The position numbers were made by a program, and so were the translations under genes. Positions 17,111 to 25,531 of a stretch of 39,091 nt of DNA are shown piece by piece. The notes below the pieces were generated by a model, which saw only the letters and a list, made by a program, of their open reading frames with translations, ran no database searches and was not told the origin of the DNA. Location of the stretch: NCBI GenBank assembly GCA_010029825.1, contig RGVZ01000023.1, positions 1 through 39,091 on the forward strand, read 5' to 3'. The number at the start of each line of letters is the position of its first letter. Position 1 is the stretch's first letter. The stretch is from a bacterium (GTDB taxonomy: Bacteria > Bdellovibrionota_B > Oligoflexia > Oligoflexales > RGVZ01).

Positions 17111-18367
17111 ATGTTACTTACCAGAAAATGGCTGGCGCCTCCAACGTTGACGATGCTCATGGTGGGCACGACGTCACTGGCTGGTCCATTTTCCCATCAA
17201 CGCAACCAGTTGCCGGGCCCGCGGGCCACCGCCATGGGTGGCGCCTTTGTCGCGGTCGCCGATGACCCGTCGGCGGTGTACTGGAATCCTGCCGGATACA
17301 GCCTCATCGACCGTCCTGAAGTCAGTGTGTCCGGTATCGGTTTGATCCAGTCATCAACCACCTATGACGAGACGGTGAGCGACAAGCCGTTTGTCGAGCA
17401 TGCCCAGTCACTGTCGCCCGGGTTTTTCGGGGCCAGCATCCGCAATGGTCGACTGGGCGCGGGATATGGATTCGCGGCGCTGGATGAACGCAATGTCAAC
17501 CAGAACGATTCATTCCGCGACGTCCCGCTGGTCACCGGAGAGGTTGTGGACTACTACCGGACCTATCAGGAGTCATCGACCCTGTCCGCAGCCGGCGCCG
17601 GATTATCCTGGCTTCTGGGTGGCGGACTTTCCCTAGGGATTTCCGGCGCGTACTACCGGCGACAGTCGGCCGTTTCCAACTATCAGAACGTCTCCGGTCC
17701 GGGTGACTCGTTCACAACGCGCAACTTGAAGTACGAGACTTTGAACGAGGGCTTGCTGGGTACCGGTGGTCTCTTGATGGTGGCAGGTAACTTCCGGGCA
17801 GGGTTCAGTTACCGTTACCCGTTTCCTATCGCGAACAACACAACCGTCTCGAACTCTGTCGCGGACAGTCCGGGGTCGTCCGGTTTACCAGGCAGCCAGA
17901 ACCAGTTGTCCTCGGTCGAGGGCAAGTCGGATGACATGGACGAGCCAAGGATCAGGACCTATCAGTTGGGATTGGCCTGGGGAGTGCCTGGGACCGGGAT
18001 CGTCGCCGTCGATCTGGTCAAGCACGCCCCGGGCAAGGCAGAAGAAGGGCGTGGGTTGCAGACGACTTATAATTATTCGGCCGGGTTTGAGGCCGGTGTT
18101 GGCGGCCTGGTTTTCAGGGGTGGCATGTTTTCGAACACCAGCCTGTATCCCGATCCGGCACGAGGAAAGGCCAACCAGCCGACGGCAATTGACTACCACG
18201 GGTTGTCCTGGGGAGTGGGTATTACCCAAAAATTCCGTGAAGTATCAGTAACTTACGTTCGCCAGACGGGATCGGGAACGGCCCAGATGGTGGCGGATTC
18301 CTACGAAACCCAGCAAGTGCAGGGGACTCTTGAGAGCCTGCTGCTATCATCCCGGGTCTTCTTTTGA
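17111..18367 (+). CDS. FadL/UPF0164-type outer-membrane beta-barrel protein
   Basis: A 418-residue exported protein with a signal sequence (LLTRKWLAPPTLTMLMVGTT, cleavage around SLAGP) and the hallmark of FadL/TodX-like channels right after it: LPGPRATAMGGAFVAVADDPSAVYWNPAG. The rest is alternating Gly/aromatic strands, ending in the aromatic VFF expected for BAM-dependent barrels. FadL proteins take up long-chain fatty acids or other hydrophobic compounds through a hatch-plugged barrel. The exact substrate is unknown here. No good ribosome site precedes ATG 17111, so the start could be a few codons later (ATG 17153). It faces away from the LpxH-like gene. Confidence 0.75.
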   Translation: MLLTRKWLAPPTLTMLMVGTTSLAGPFSHQRNQLPGPRATAMGGAFVAVADDPSAVYWNPAGYSLIDRPEVSVSGIGLIQSSTTYDETVSDKPFVEHAQSLSPGFFGASIRNGRLGAGYGFAALDERNVNQNDSFRDVPLVTGEVVDYYRTYQESSTLSAAGAGLSWLLGGGLSLGISGAYYRRQSAVSNYQNVSGPGDSFTTRNLKYETLNEGLLGTGGLLMVAGNFRAGFSYRYPFPIANNTTVSNSVADSPGSSGLPGSQNQLSSVEGKSDDMDEPRIRTYQLGLAWGVPGTGIVAVDLVKHAPGKAEEGRGLQTTYNYSAGFEAGVGGLVFRGGMFSNTSLYPDPARGKANQPTAIDYHGLSWGVGITQKFREVSVTYVRQTGSGTAQMVADSYETQQVQGTLESLLLSSRVFF

Positions 18368-18490
18368 CCGGCGGTATTTTCCTGGCGCGATGGTCGGAAA
18401 GCGTCTTGCCAAAAACCACTGATTTTGATTCCATTTCTGGCACCGAGTGGCGTGAATGATCGCCTGTAGACCATTTTGAGGAGTTGCATA

Positions 18491-18733
18491 ATGTCCGCTT
18501 CCGTTGAGGAAAAAGTAAAGCAGATCGTGGTGAGCCAGCTGGGTGTTGAAGAGTCCTCAGTGACGACCAACGCCAAGTTCATCGAAGACCTCGGTGCCGA
18601 TTCCCTCGATATCGTCGAGCTCGTCATGGCCATGGAAGAAGCCTTCGGCGTGGATATCCCGGACGAGGAAGCCGAGAACATCCGTACGGTCAACGACGCG
18701 ATCGCGTTCATCAAGAAGACTGAAGAAGCCTGA
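18491..18733 (+). CDS. acpP: Acyl carrier protein
   Basis: An 80-residue acyl carrier protein, the soluble carrier of growing fatty acids. The 4'-phosphopantetheine attachment site is Ser38 in [12 protein letters not shown], followed by the acidic recognition helix II ([18 protein letters not shown]). ATG 18491 follows GAGGAG with normal spacing. An upstream ATG (18476) lies before this ribosome site and is not used. In many relatives with this gene order fabF follows acpP. Here a terminator-like hairpin and rpiB follow instead, and no other fab gene is in the window. Confidence 0.97.
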   Translation: MSASVEEKVKQIVVSQLGVEESSVTTNAKFIEDLGADSLDIVELVMAMEEAFGVDIPDEEAENIRTVNDAIAFIKKTEEA

Positions 18734-18757
18734 TTGCCATTTGTGGCGCAAGGATTC

Positions 18758-18813
18758 ACGGGGGTATCACCTGCAACCCTGAGATGGGTTTGTTGATGAG
18801 ACCCCCGTTTTTT
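18758..18813 (+). terminator. Branched hairpin with U-tract after acpP
   Basis: ACGGGGGT (18758-18765) pairs perfectly with ACCCCCGT (18801-18808) and runs into a T6 tract (18808-18813). The 35-nt loop holds a second hairpin, AACCC/GGGTT (18776-18780 and 18786-18790). This fits an intrinsic terminator for the abundant acpP message. It lies 25 nt before the rpiB start, so it would also reduce transcription into the rpiB-glyA run. Confidence 0.7.
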
Positions 18814-18838
18814 CTCATTTGAATCTCAGGGGTACGGC

Positions 18839-19309
18839 ATGATTGTGGGATTGGCGGCAGATCACGCGGGCAAGGAACTCAAGGAAGCCCTTGTTGGCCT
18901 TGTAAAGGCGCTTGGTCATGAGGTTGTCGATTACGGCGTTGCCATGTCAAACGAGCAATCGGTCGATTACCCCGACTACGCGGCACTGCTGGCCCACGAC
19001 ATCTCCACTGGAAAACTTGAAGCCGGCGTCGCGGTCTGCGGCAGCGGCATTGGAATGTCCATTGTGGCGAACAAGTTCCCGGGTGTCCGCGCGGCGGTGG
19101 TTTGGGATGAGTTCAGCGCCAGGATGTCCCGCGCGCACAACGACGCGAACATGATTTGCCTGGGAGCCCGCGTGCTGACAGTTCACCGTGCGGCCGATCT
19201 CTTGAAATTGTGGTTGGAGACCGGGTTTGAGGGTGGACGTCACAAGATGCGCCGCGACAAGATCCGGGAGCTCGAGAAGAAGAATTTCAAGCTTCGCGTT
19301 GAAGAATAA
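18839..19309 (+). CDS. rpiB: Ribose 5-phosphate isomerase B
   Basis: A 156-residue RpiB/LacAB-family sugar isomerase interconverting ribose 5-phosphate and ribulose 5-phosphate, which is one of the two substrates of RibB encoded downstream. Motifs: GLAADHAGKELKE at the N-terminus, DYPDYA, and the active-site loop GVAVCGSGIGMSIVANKFPGVRAA with the catalytic Cys, then RAHNDANMICLGARV. ATG 18839 is preceded by AGGGG. It is the first gene of the rpiB-glyA-nrdR-rib-nusB run and lies behind the terminator-like hairpin. Confidence 0.95.
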   Translation: MIVGLAADHAGKELKEALVGLVKALGHEVVDYGVAMSNEQSVDYPDYAALLAHDISTGKLEAGVAVCGSGIGMSIVANKFPGVRAAVVWDEFSARMSRAHNDANMICLGARVLTVHRAADLLKLWLETGFEGGRHKMRRDKIRELEKKNFKLRVEE

Positions 19310-19321
19310 ACGGAGAAACCG

Positions 19322-20590
19322 ATGATGCACCGTGAATCACCCTGGGCGATCCTCGATCATGGCGATCCCGAAGTCTTCACGCTGATCCAGGAGGAGCTGG
19401 AGCGCCAGCGTCACGGCCTGGAACTCATCGCATCCGAGAATTTCGCGTCGCCGGCTGTTTTATCCGCCGCGGCAAACCCCTTCACCAACAAGTATGCCGA
19501 GGGCCTGCCAGGCAAGCGCTATTACGGTGGTTGTGAAGTCGTCGATCAGTTGGAATCCCTGGCGATCAGCCGGGCATGTGAACTTTTTGGCGCGCGGCAC
19601 GCAAACGTGCAACCACACTCCGGCGCGCAGGCCAACGCGGCAGTTTACCTGGCGCTTCTGAATCCCGGGGACAAGATCCTCGGTCTTGATCTCGCGCACG
19701 GCGGGCACTTGACTCACGGTTCCAAGGTCAACTTTTCCGGGATCCTTTACGAATCGCACTTCTACGGCGTCGATCCAGCGACGGAAACGATCAACTTTGA
19801 CACGGTCCGTGCCAAGGCTCTGGAAGTTCGCCCACGGATGATCCTCGCGGGCGCGAGCGCTTACTCGCGGACGATCGACTTCGCGAAGTTCCGCGCGATC
19901 GCTGACGAGGTTGGCGCGTACCTGATGGTCGACATGGCTCACATAGCGGGTCTCGTCGCGGCTGGCGTGCATCCCAGTCCCCTTCCGCACGCCCATGTCG
20001 TGACGACCACGACGCACAAGACATTGCGAGGTCCGCGCGGCGGACTGATCCTCACCAACGACGATGGTCTCGCCGTGAAACTCAACAAGGCGATGTTCCC
20101 GGGGATCCAGGGCGGGCCCCTTGAGCACATCATCGCCGCGAAGGCGGTGTGCTTCCGTGAGGCCCTGAAGCCAGAGTTCAAGGCGTACCAGCAGCAAGTG
20201 GTCGCCAACGCCTCAGCCCTGGCCAAGGAGCTGATGGATCTTGATTTCAAAATTGTGTCCGGTGGTACGGACAATCATCTCTTGCTGATCGACCTGTCGC
20301 CAGTCTCTGTCAGTGGAAAACAGCTCGAGGAGGCCCTCGGCAAGGCTGCGATCACGGTCAACAAGAATACGGTCCCGAATGAGAAGCGCTCCCCGTTTGT
20401 CACCAGTGGTGTCCGCATGGGAACTCCGGCGGTGACGACACGCGGCATGGGTGTCGACGAGATGGAGCTGATCGCGCGGTTCACGCGCACCGCTTTCGAG
20501 CACTTCAAGAATGACGAGAAACTGGCGACGTTGCGTCGTGATGTCATCGCCCTGGCCGGACGTTATCCGCTCTACAAGATCTGGAGCTGA
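19322..20590 (+). CDS. glyA: Serine hydroxymethyltransferase
   Basis: A 422-residue PLP enzyme converting serine and tetrahydrofolate to glycine and 5,10-methylene-THF, the main one-carbon source of the cell. Seen: [37 protein letters not shown], and the PLP-lysine motif [14 protein letters not shown]. Length is normal. The start could be ATG 19322 or the adjacent ATG 19325, both after CGGAGA. It lies 12 nt after rpiB and 3 nt before nrdR, a tight operon. Confidence 0.97.
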   Translation: MMHRESPWAILDHGDPEVFTLIQEELERQRHGLELIASENFASPAVLSAAANPFTNKYAEGLPGKRYYGGCEVVDQLESLAISRACELFGARHANVQPHSGAQANAAVYLALLNPGDKILGLDLAHGGHLTHGSKVNFSGILYESHFYGVDPATETINFDTVRAKALEVRPRMILAGASAYSRTIDFAKFRAIADEVGAYLMVDMAHIAGLVAAGVHPSPLPHAHVVTTTTHKTLRGPRGGLILTNDDGLAVKLNKAMFPGIQGGPLEHIIAAKAVCFREALKPEFKAYQQQVVANASALAKELMDLDFKIVSGGTDNHLLLIDLSPVSVSGKQLEEALGKAAITVNKNTVPNEKRSPFVTSGVRMGTPAVTTRGMGVDEMELIARFTRTAFEHFKNDEKLATLRRDVIALAGRYPLYKIWS

Positions 20591-20593
20591 ATC

Positions 20594-21040
20594 GTGAAGT
20601 GTCCGCAGTGCGCTTTTGAGGATACGAAAGTTCTGGAGAGTCGCCTTTCCCACGAAGGCCGCAGCGTCCGGCGTCGCCGGTCTTGTGTCCAGTGCAACTA
20701 CCGGTTCACGACGTACGAGAAAGAAGAAGAATTCAGTTTCCAGGTCGTCAAAAAGGATGGCCGCGTCGAGGCCTATTACAGGCAGAAAGCCCTCCGTTCA
20801 CTGCAAGTCGCGTGCAGCAAGCGTCCGATCTCGATGGAACAGATCGAGGAAATGATGGACCGTATCGAGCGCGCGATCCAGGAGCATGGTGAGCGGACGG
20901 TCCCCAGCCAGAAACTGGGCGACATGATCATGGAAGCTCTCCACGCGATGGACAAGGTCGCCTATGTCCGTTTCGCTTCCGTTTACAAGGATTTCAAGGA
21001 TCCTGACGAGTTCCTCGCCGAACTGAAAGGTTTGAGTTGA
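20594..21040 (+). CDS. nrdR: Transcriptional repressor NrdR
   Basis: A 148-residue ATP/dATP-sensing repressor of ribonucleotide reductase genes. It has the N-terminal zinc ribbon with CPQC (residues 3-6) and CVQC (31-34), and the ATP-cone domain (VVKKDGRVEAYYRQKALRSL onward). The start is GTG 20594, only three nt after glyA. No NrdR box or nrd gene lies in this window, so its targets are elsewhere. The glyA-nrdR-rib neighbourhood is common in proteobacterial genomes. Confidence 0.97.
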   Translation: MKCPQCAFEDTKVLESRLSHEGRSVRRRRSCVQCNYRFTTYEKEEEFSFQVVKKDGRVEAYYRQKALRSLQVACSKRPISMEQIEEMMDRIERAIQEHGERTVPSQKLGDMIMEALHAMDKVAYVRFASVYKDFKDPDEFLAELKGLS

Positions 21041-21041
21041 G

Positions 21042-21653
21042 ATGTTCACAGGCTTGATCGAGCGTACCGGCACGTTGATTGAAGTCGTCCAGGCGCGCGG
21101 CTCGGCGCCGGCCCGTTTCTGGATTGACGTTGGCGCTGGTTTTGACGCGGCAGATGGCGACAGTATCGCGGTCAACGGCTGCTGTCTCACCATCGTCGAG
21201 CGCAAAGACTCGCGATACGCATTTGACGTCAGCAGTGAGACGATCGCCTGCACGTCTTTCGGGCGGCACGGGGCGCAAGGTTCCACCGTCAACCTCGAGA
21301 GGGCGCTGAGGGTCGGTGATCGTCTCGGCGGACATCTTGTTTCAGGCCATGTGGATGGCACTGGTCGTGTTCTTGCCATGGAACCGTCCAGCACGGGATG
21401 GTTGTTTCGTGTCCATTTGGAAAAGCCCATGGCACGTTTTGTCATCTCCAAAGGATCGATCTGCGTTGACGGGGTCAGCTTGACGGTCAATGCCGTGAAG
21501 GACGACGCGAGTGGCACGGTTGTCGAGATGATGATCATTCCCGCAACCCTCCGGATTACCAACCTCTCCCAGAGAAAATCCGGTGATTACGTAAATATCG
21601 AACTCGACATGATCGCGAAATTTGCCGCCCGGCAAAGTGAGTACCAGTCCTGA
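21042..21653 (+). CDS. ribE: Riboflavin synthase, alpha subunit
   Basis: A 203-residue riboflavin synthase, which dismutates two 6,7-dimethyl-8-ribityllumazine molecules into riboflavin. Both lumazine-binding repeats are present: MFTGLIERTGTL with AVNGCCLTIVE (about residues 1-90) and GGHLVSGHVDGTGRV with CVDGVSLTVNAV (about 95-195). It follows nrdR by one base. ribD, which usually sits between nrdR and ribE in this order, is absent. Confidence 0.96.
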   Translation: MFTGLIERTGTLIEVVQARGSAPARFWIDVGAGFDAADGDSIAVNGCCLTIVERKDSRYAFDVSSETIACTSFGRHGAQGSTVNLERALRVGDRLGGHLVSGHVDGTGRVLAMEPSSTGWLFRVHLEKPMARFVISKGSICVDGVSLTVNAVKDDASGTVVEMMIIPATLRITNLSQRKSGDYVNIELDMIAKFAARQSEYQS

Positions 21654-21761
21654 GCGAGGCAATTCCTGCCCCTCGAAAACAACTTGATCCCCGTGTCACG
21701 CTGTAAATTGCGGTGATTTTTTGCGGCCATTTTCGCGTGTCGGAAGACAACGGGAGGACTC

Positions 21762-22655
21762 ATGTTTTGGCATGATGGGGTTCGTCGTCGCTTTTACCTG
21801 GTTGCCCTTTTCGTGACTGGCAGCGTGGCTGGTTGCGGCGGTTCGTCGACTCAAATGGGGACGTCCCTCAACGGCCTGGCGCACAGCGCGGCTGGACGCA
21901 ATGTCGCGGTCCTGATGGGCGCGCCGAACGGTTTGCCCGGTGTTCCCACGGACATCGTCGAACTGGATCGTGTCTTCAAGAGCACGCAACTTGATCTCGG
22001 GTTTGACGAGGTCGTGAAAGACGACACGGCAAACACGGAGGAGATTTTCGAGGCGAGCGCCAGTGCCGCGTCGAACGCGGACACGTTGTTCTGGTATTTC
22101 TCCGGGCATGGCAACACAGGTATCTTGCTGGCCGAGGACCGTTCGTTCACTTTCTCCGAGGTGGCGTCGGCCATCACGGCGGCTCGCAACAACCGCCCCC
22201 TCGAGCGCCTCGTCGTCATGATCGATTCGTGCTACAGCGGCTCGTTCGTTGATGGTCGCACGCCGATCATCCCGTCAGGTCAGGCCGGCGCCCCGGACGA
22301 TGGCGAAACGGTGCGCAGCAAGTGTATTCCGATGGCCGGAGCCATGGCCAGTGTCGACGATGCCCTGGCGGAATTCGCCCGTTTCCAGGGGACCCTGTAC
22401 AACCAAGCCTTCGTTTTGGCCTCATCGACCAAGAATGAGACCTCGGCGGACCTGGGGCGTTCCCGGGGCGGGGCCTTCACCTGGTCCCTTCGTGGGGTCA
22501 TCAACGAAGCCGGCGCCAACGACCGGGGCGCGACCATCCGGGAAATTGCTGAAAGAACTCGCATGGATACAGAAGACGTCGGCGGCCATACTCCCGTTTG
22601 GCGGGCATTTCCGTCGGCTGTGATCCTTGGCGAGAAGTTCTTCCTTTACGAGTAA
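21762..22655 (+). CDS. Caspase-like (peptidase C14) lipoprotein
   Basis: A 297-residue protein with a lipoprotein signal (hydrophobic FYLVALFVTGS and lipobox VAGC, lipidated Cys25) followed by a caspase-fold domain. The catalytic His lies in WYFSGHGN (His116) and the catalytic Cys in VMIDSCYSGSF (Cys157), the spacing and context of prokaryotic metacaspase/orthocaspase proteins. A C-terminal segment (residues 215-297) completes the fold, and no extra domain follows. It would sit on the outer face of a membrane. The 108-nt spacer before it holds TGTAAAT at 21702-21708, perhaps a -10 element. It splits ribE from ribB in the riboflavin run, with the same orientation and a 28-nt gap to ribB. The biological substrate is unknown. 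Confidence 0.85.
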   Translation: MFWHDGVRRRFYLVALFVTGSVAGCGGSSTQMGTSLNGLAHSAAGRNVAVLMGAPNGLPGVPTDIVELDRVFKSTQLDLGFDEVVKDDTANTEEIFEASASAASNADTLFWYFSGHGNTGILLAEDRSFTFSEVASAITAARNNRPLERLVVMIDSCYSGSFVDGRTPIIPSGQAGAPDDGETVRSKCIPMAGAMASVDDALAEFARFQGTLYNQAFVLASSTKNETSADLGRSRGGAFTWSLRGVINEAGANDRGATIREIAERTRMDTEDVGGHTPVWRAFPSAVILGEKFFLYE

Positions 22656-22683
22656 TCCGGATGCCTTGTAGAAGGCTCCCTGT

Positions 22684-23865
22684 ATGACAGTAACGACGAG
22701 CGAAACCCAAGAGAAAGCCATATCCCGTGTCCTGCACGCGATCGACGCGATCCGTGCTGGACAAATGGTGATCATGGTCGATGACGAAGACCGTGAGAAC
22801 GAGGGTGACCTCGTTTTCGCGGCGGAACACGTCTCGGCCGACAAGATCAATTTCATGGCGCGCGAGGCCCGCGGACTTGTGTGCCTCGCGGTCGCGCCTG
22901 CCGTCATCGATCGATTGAAGCTGCCGATGATGACGGATACAGGCAAGCAGGTCAGCACGAAGTCCACGGCGTTCACGGTTTCAATCGAGGCGCGTCACGG
23001 TGTGTCGACGGGGATCAGCGCGGCGGACCGCGCGGAAACCATCCGGGTTGCCATCGACGAGAAGTCGACGCCCGATGACATCGTTGTTCCGGGACACGTT
23101 TTCCCTCTCAAGGCCAAGTCGGGCGGCGTGCTCGAGCGTTCGGGCCACACCGAGGGATCGGTGGATCTCGTCAGGCTCGCCGGCCTGAAGCCAGCCGCGG
23201 TCATTTGCGAGATCATGAAGGACGACGGAACCATGGCGCGCATGCCAGACCTGGAAGTCTTTTCGCGTCGCCACAACATGCCGGTGGTCTCGATCGCCGA
23301 TTTGATTGAGTTCCGCCTCTTGAGGGATTCCCTGGTCGAGGAAGTCGCCCGTTCCCAGGTCGAAACGCCGGCAGGCGTCTTTGGGGCTCGCTGTTTCCGC
23401 AATGTGGTTGATGGCGCGCAGCACTTTGCCCTGGTCAAGGGTGAGTCGTTTCATGCCGATCAGGTGGTCGAGGTCCGGGTTCACCGCCAGCGGCCGTTGA
23501 TCGATGTATTCAGTAGCCGTGAGACGGGACGGAAGTTGGTCGATTACGGACTGAACCTGCTCAAGTCGTCGGACCATTGTGTCGTGCTGTATTTGTCGCA
23601 CCCGGGCGGGTCGCAGGCTTTCTCGGACGATACCTTGGAAATGCGGCCCGTCGCGGATGCCATCGCCGGCAACGGCACGCCTGGGCTGGCTCAGGGCGGG
23701 AACAAATGGCGCGCCATGGATCCCAGGTTGTACGGGATCGGTGCCCAGATTCTGCGGCAGTTGGGCGTGCGTCGCATGCGTATCCACGTTTCAACGCCGC
23801 GCTCTTTGAAGGGGCTGGCTGGTTTCGGGCTCGAGATTGTCGACTCGGTTGTGATCGGACACTGA
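22684..23865 (+). CDS. ribB: 3,4-dihydroxy-2-butanone 4-phosphate synthase fused to a degenerate GTP cyclohydrolase II domain
   Basis: The N-terminal domain (about residues 1-215) is a complete Rib[54 protein letters not shown] and NDD-type DDGTMA. It makes the four-carbon unit for lumazine from ribulose 5-phosphate. The C-terminal half (about 220-393) aligns in length and position with RibA, but the zinc-site and catalytic segment, which in active enzymes is RVHSECLTGD...RCDCG, reads [19 protein letters not shown] and has no cysteine. GTP cyclohydrolase II activity is therefore unlikely, as in proteins described as RibBX. The name ribBA would overstate it. It is followed by ribH in the same operon. 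Confidence 0.92.
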   Translation: MTVTTSETQEKAISRVLHAIDAIRAGQMVIMVDDEDRENEGDLVFAAEHVSADKINFMAREARGLVCLAVAPAVIDRLKLPMMTDTGKQVSTKSTAFTVSIEARHGVSTGISAADRAETIRVAIDEKSTPDDIVVPGHVFPLKAKSGGVLERSGHTEGSVDLVRLAGLKPAAVICEIMKDDGTMARMPDLEVFSRRHNMPVVSIADLIEFRLLRDSLVEEVARSQVETPAGVFGARCFRNVVDGAQHFALVKGESFHADQVVEVRVHRQRPLIDVFSSRETGRKLVDYGLNLLKSSDHCVVLYLSHPGGSQAFSDDTLEMRPVADAIAGNGTPGLAQGGNKWRAMDPRLYGIGAQILRQLGVRRMRIHVSTPRSLKGLAGFGLEIVDSVVIGH

Positions 23866-23888
23866 GAATCAGGATGAGGGCAGAAAAC

Positions 23889-24356
23889 GTGAATTTGAAC
23901 CAAAAGAAAATCCTCATCGTCGTCGCGCGTTTCAACGACATGATCACGCGCTCACTCCTTGTCGGTGCCACGGATTGCCTGCGGGACAGTGGTGTTCACG
24001 ACGCTGATGTCCAGGTCGTATGGGTTCCGGGTAGTTTTGAGATCCCGGTCGTGGCCGCCAAGGCAGCGCGCAGCGGAAAATACGCGGCAGTGATTTGTCT
24101 CGGGGCTGTCATTCGTGGTGAGACCCCTCATTTTGATTTCGTCGCGGGCCAGGCAGCCAGCGGCTGCATGAGTGTTGCCCTGGAGACAGGATTGCCCGTG
24201 ATTTTTGGCGTTTTGACGACGGACACGATCGAGCAGGCCTTGGCCCGTAGCGGGATCAAGGGCGGCAACAAAGGCCGTGATGCCGCGCAGGCAGCCCTTG
24301 AGATGATCAAGACGCTGGATGCCGTCGCTGGCGCGCAGGCAGGCGTGTCCAAATGA
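23889..24356 (+). CDS. ribH: 6,7-dimethyl-8-ribityllumazine synthase
   Basis: Lumazine synthase, about 155 residues, condenses the RibB product with the ribitylamino-uracil. Motifs: [42 protein letters not shown] and the [17 protein letters not shown] loop. GTG 23889 is preferred as the start because GAGGG lies eight nt upstream. ATG 23874, five codons earlier in frame, is possible but has AGG directly adjacent. The stop overlaps the nusB start (ATGA). Confidence 0.96.
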   Translation: MNLNQKKILIVVARFNDMITRSLLVGATDCLRDSGVHDADVQVVWVPGSFEIPVVAAKAARSGKYAAVICLGAVIRGETPHFDFVAGQAASGCMSVALETGLPVIFGVLTTDTIEQALARSGIKGGNKGRDAAQAALEMIKTLDAVAGAQAGVSK

Positions 24357-24829
24357 GTGACAATCGCAACAGCATAGCCCGGGATTTCGCGCTCCAGTTC
24401 CTCTACCAGTGCGAGTCGGAAAAGCTGTTTTATTTCAGCCCTTCGCACTTTGATACTTTTGTCGCGAACTTCCATGTTCCGCACGATGTGATCCAGGCCC
24501 TGCGGGCCCTTGTTCGCGCAACCCTCGATAAACGCGATGATAATGACCCGGTTATTGAGGCTCATACCAAAAACTGGAAACTGACCCGCCTCGCGGTGAC
24601 GGACCGGGCGGTCCTGAGGATGGCCCTGGCCGAATTGCAAGCATTCAATACCCCGGTTAAGGTAGTATTGAATGAGGCAGTCGAGCTGGCGAAGCGCTAC
24701 GGGAACGAGCAGTCCGGAGCGTTCGTCAATGGTGTTCTCGACGGGATCATCAAAGCAGGCAAAGACCTGGAATCGGCGGGAGACGGTAATGAGCGTGAAC
24801 CCCTCGGCGGACAATCCAAGAGATACTGA
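24353..24829 (+). CDS. nusB: Transcription antitermination protein NusB
   Basis: A 158-residue all-helical NusB, which binds boxA RNA with NusE/S10 during rRNA antitermination. Seen: [15 protein letters not shown] at the N-terminus, [19 protein letters not shown] in the middle and the family-typical [32 protein letters not shown]. The start overlaps the ribH stop as ATGA, and ribH-nusB is a common bacterial pair. The last 41 nt overlap the next gene, which begins inside the nonconserved C-terminal tail. Confidence 0.96.
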   Translation: MSDNRNSIARDFALQFLYQCESEKLFYFSPSHFDTFVANFHVPHDVIQALRALVRATLDKRDDNDPVIEAHTKNWKLTRLAVTDRAVLRMALAELQAFNTPVKVVLNEAVELAKRYGNEQSGAFVNGVLDGIIKAGKDLESAGDGNEREPLGGQSKRY

Positions 24830-25517
24830 ATCCGATTCCCACGCCGGCCATCAGGCCACTCTCCATCCCGGCCCCTCGATCGTTGTTTCCGGATCCCAGG
24901 ATCCTGACTACAAGGTCGAGAATGTCCAGATCAATATCAAGGCATCTGATGCCCGCGCGATAAACCCGGGTGGCGATCCGACGCTTGGGATCCCCGACCG
25001 GCGGATGGTCAGTTTTCACATTTCGACGGGCGCCACCGTCCAGCAGTGTCCATTCTGGATCGGTATCGCCAGTCAGGGTGAAATCCAGCCTCCCTCCCTC
25101 TTGAACCACATCGCGATGGAAGACCTCTTCAGTGAGGCTGCCGTCAGGGGCATTTCCGACAGCGACTCCGTGATGCTCACGGATACGCTGACCCAGCCTC
25201 CCCGGTACATCTTTCTGATGCCGCGGCCGGGGCACGACTTCCGCGAGACCAGTTCATGGATCGCGTCGCTGGTCTCGACCGTGCGCGCGTGGTCACCGAC
25301 CATCGCGGGATTCTATCTCGCGCCGGAAGTCCTGGTTGCCCAGGAGGCTCACGACATCCTCTCGAAGGTCCTGCGTGAGTTGATTTCCACCATGCCCAAC
25401 ATCACGGCGTTCCATTTGCTCGTCGGCAGGCACAGCTTCAACGGGGTGCTGAACATGGCGCTGCGGTTGAAGTCCGATCTGGAAGGCGACGACCTCAATG
25501 TGTTCGTCTATCACTGA
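24789..25517 (+). CDS. Unrecognised protein downstream of nusB
   Basis: A 242-residue soluble protein that I do not recognise. ATG 24789 has GGGAG seven nt upstream inside the nusB tail, so the genes overlap by 41 nt and are probably coupled. The N-terminal 45 residues are polar and likely disordered. The remainder alternates predicted strands and helices (VENVQINIKASDA, RYIFLMPRP, ITAFHLLVGRHSFNGVLNMALRL), suggesting an alpha/beta fold. No signal peptide, membrane segment or catalytic signature is visible. It ends 14 nt before the membrane protein gene. Confidence 0.65.
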   Translation: MSVNPSADNPRDTESDSHAGHQATLHPGPSIVVSGSQDPDYKVENVQINIKASDARAINPGGDPTLGIPDRRMVSFHISTGATVQQCPFWIGIASQGEIQPPSLLNHIAMEDLFSEAAVRGISDSDSVMLTDTLTQPPRYIFLMPRPGHDFRETSSWIASLVSTVRAWSPTIAGFYLAPEVLVAQEAHDILSKVLRELISTMPNITAFHLLVGRHSFNGVLNMALRLKSDLEGDDLNVFVYH

Positions 25518-25531
25518 TCCGGGGCCGATGG

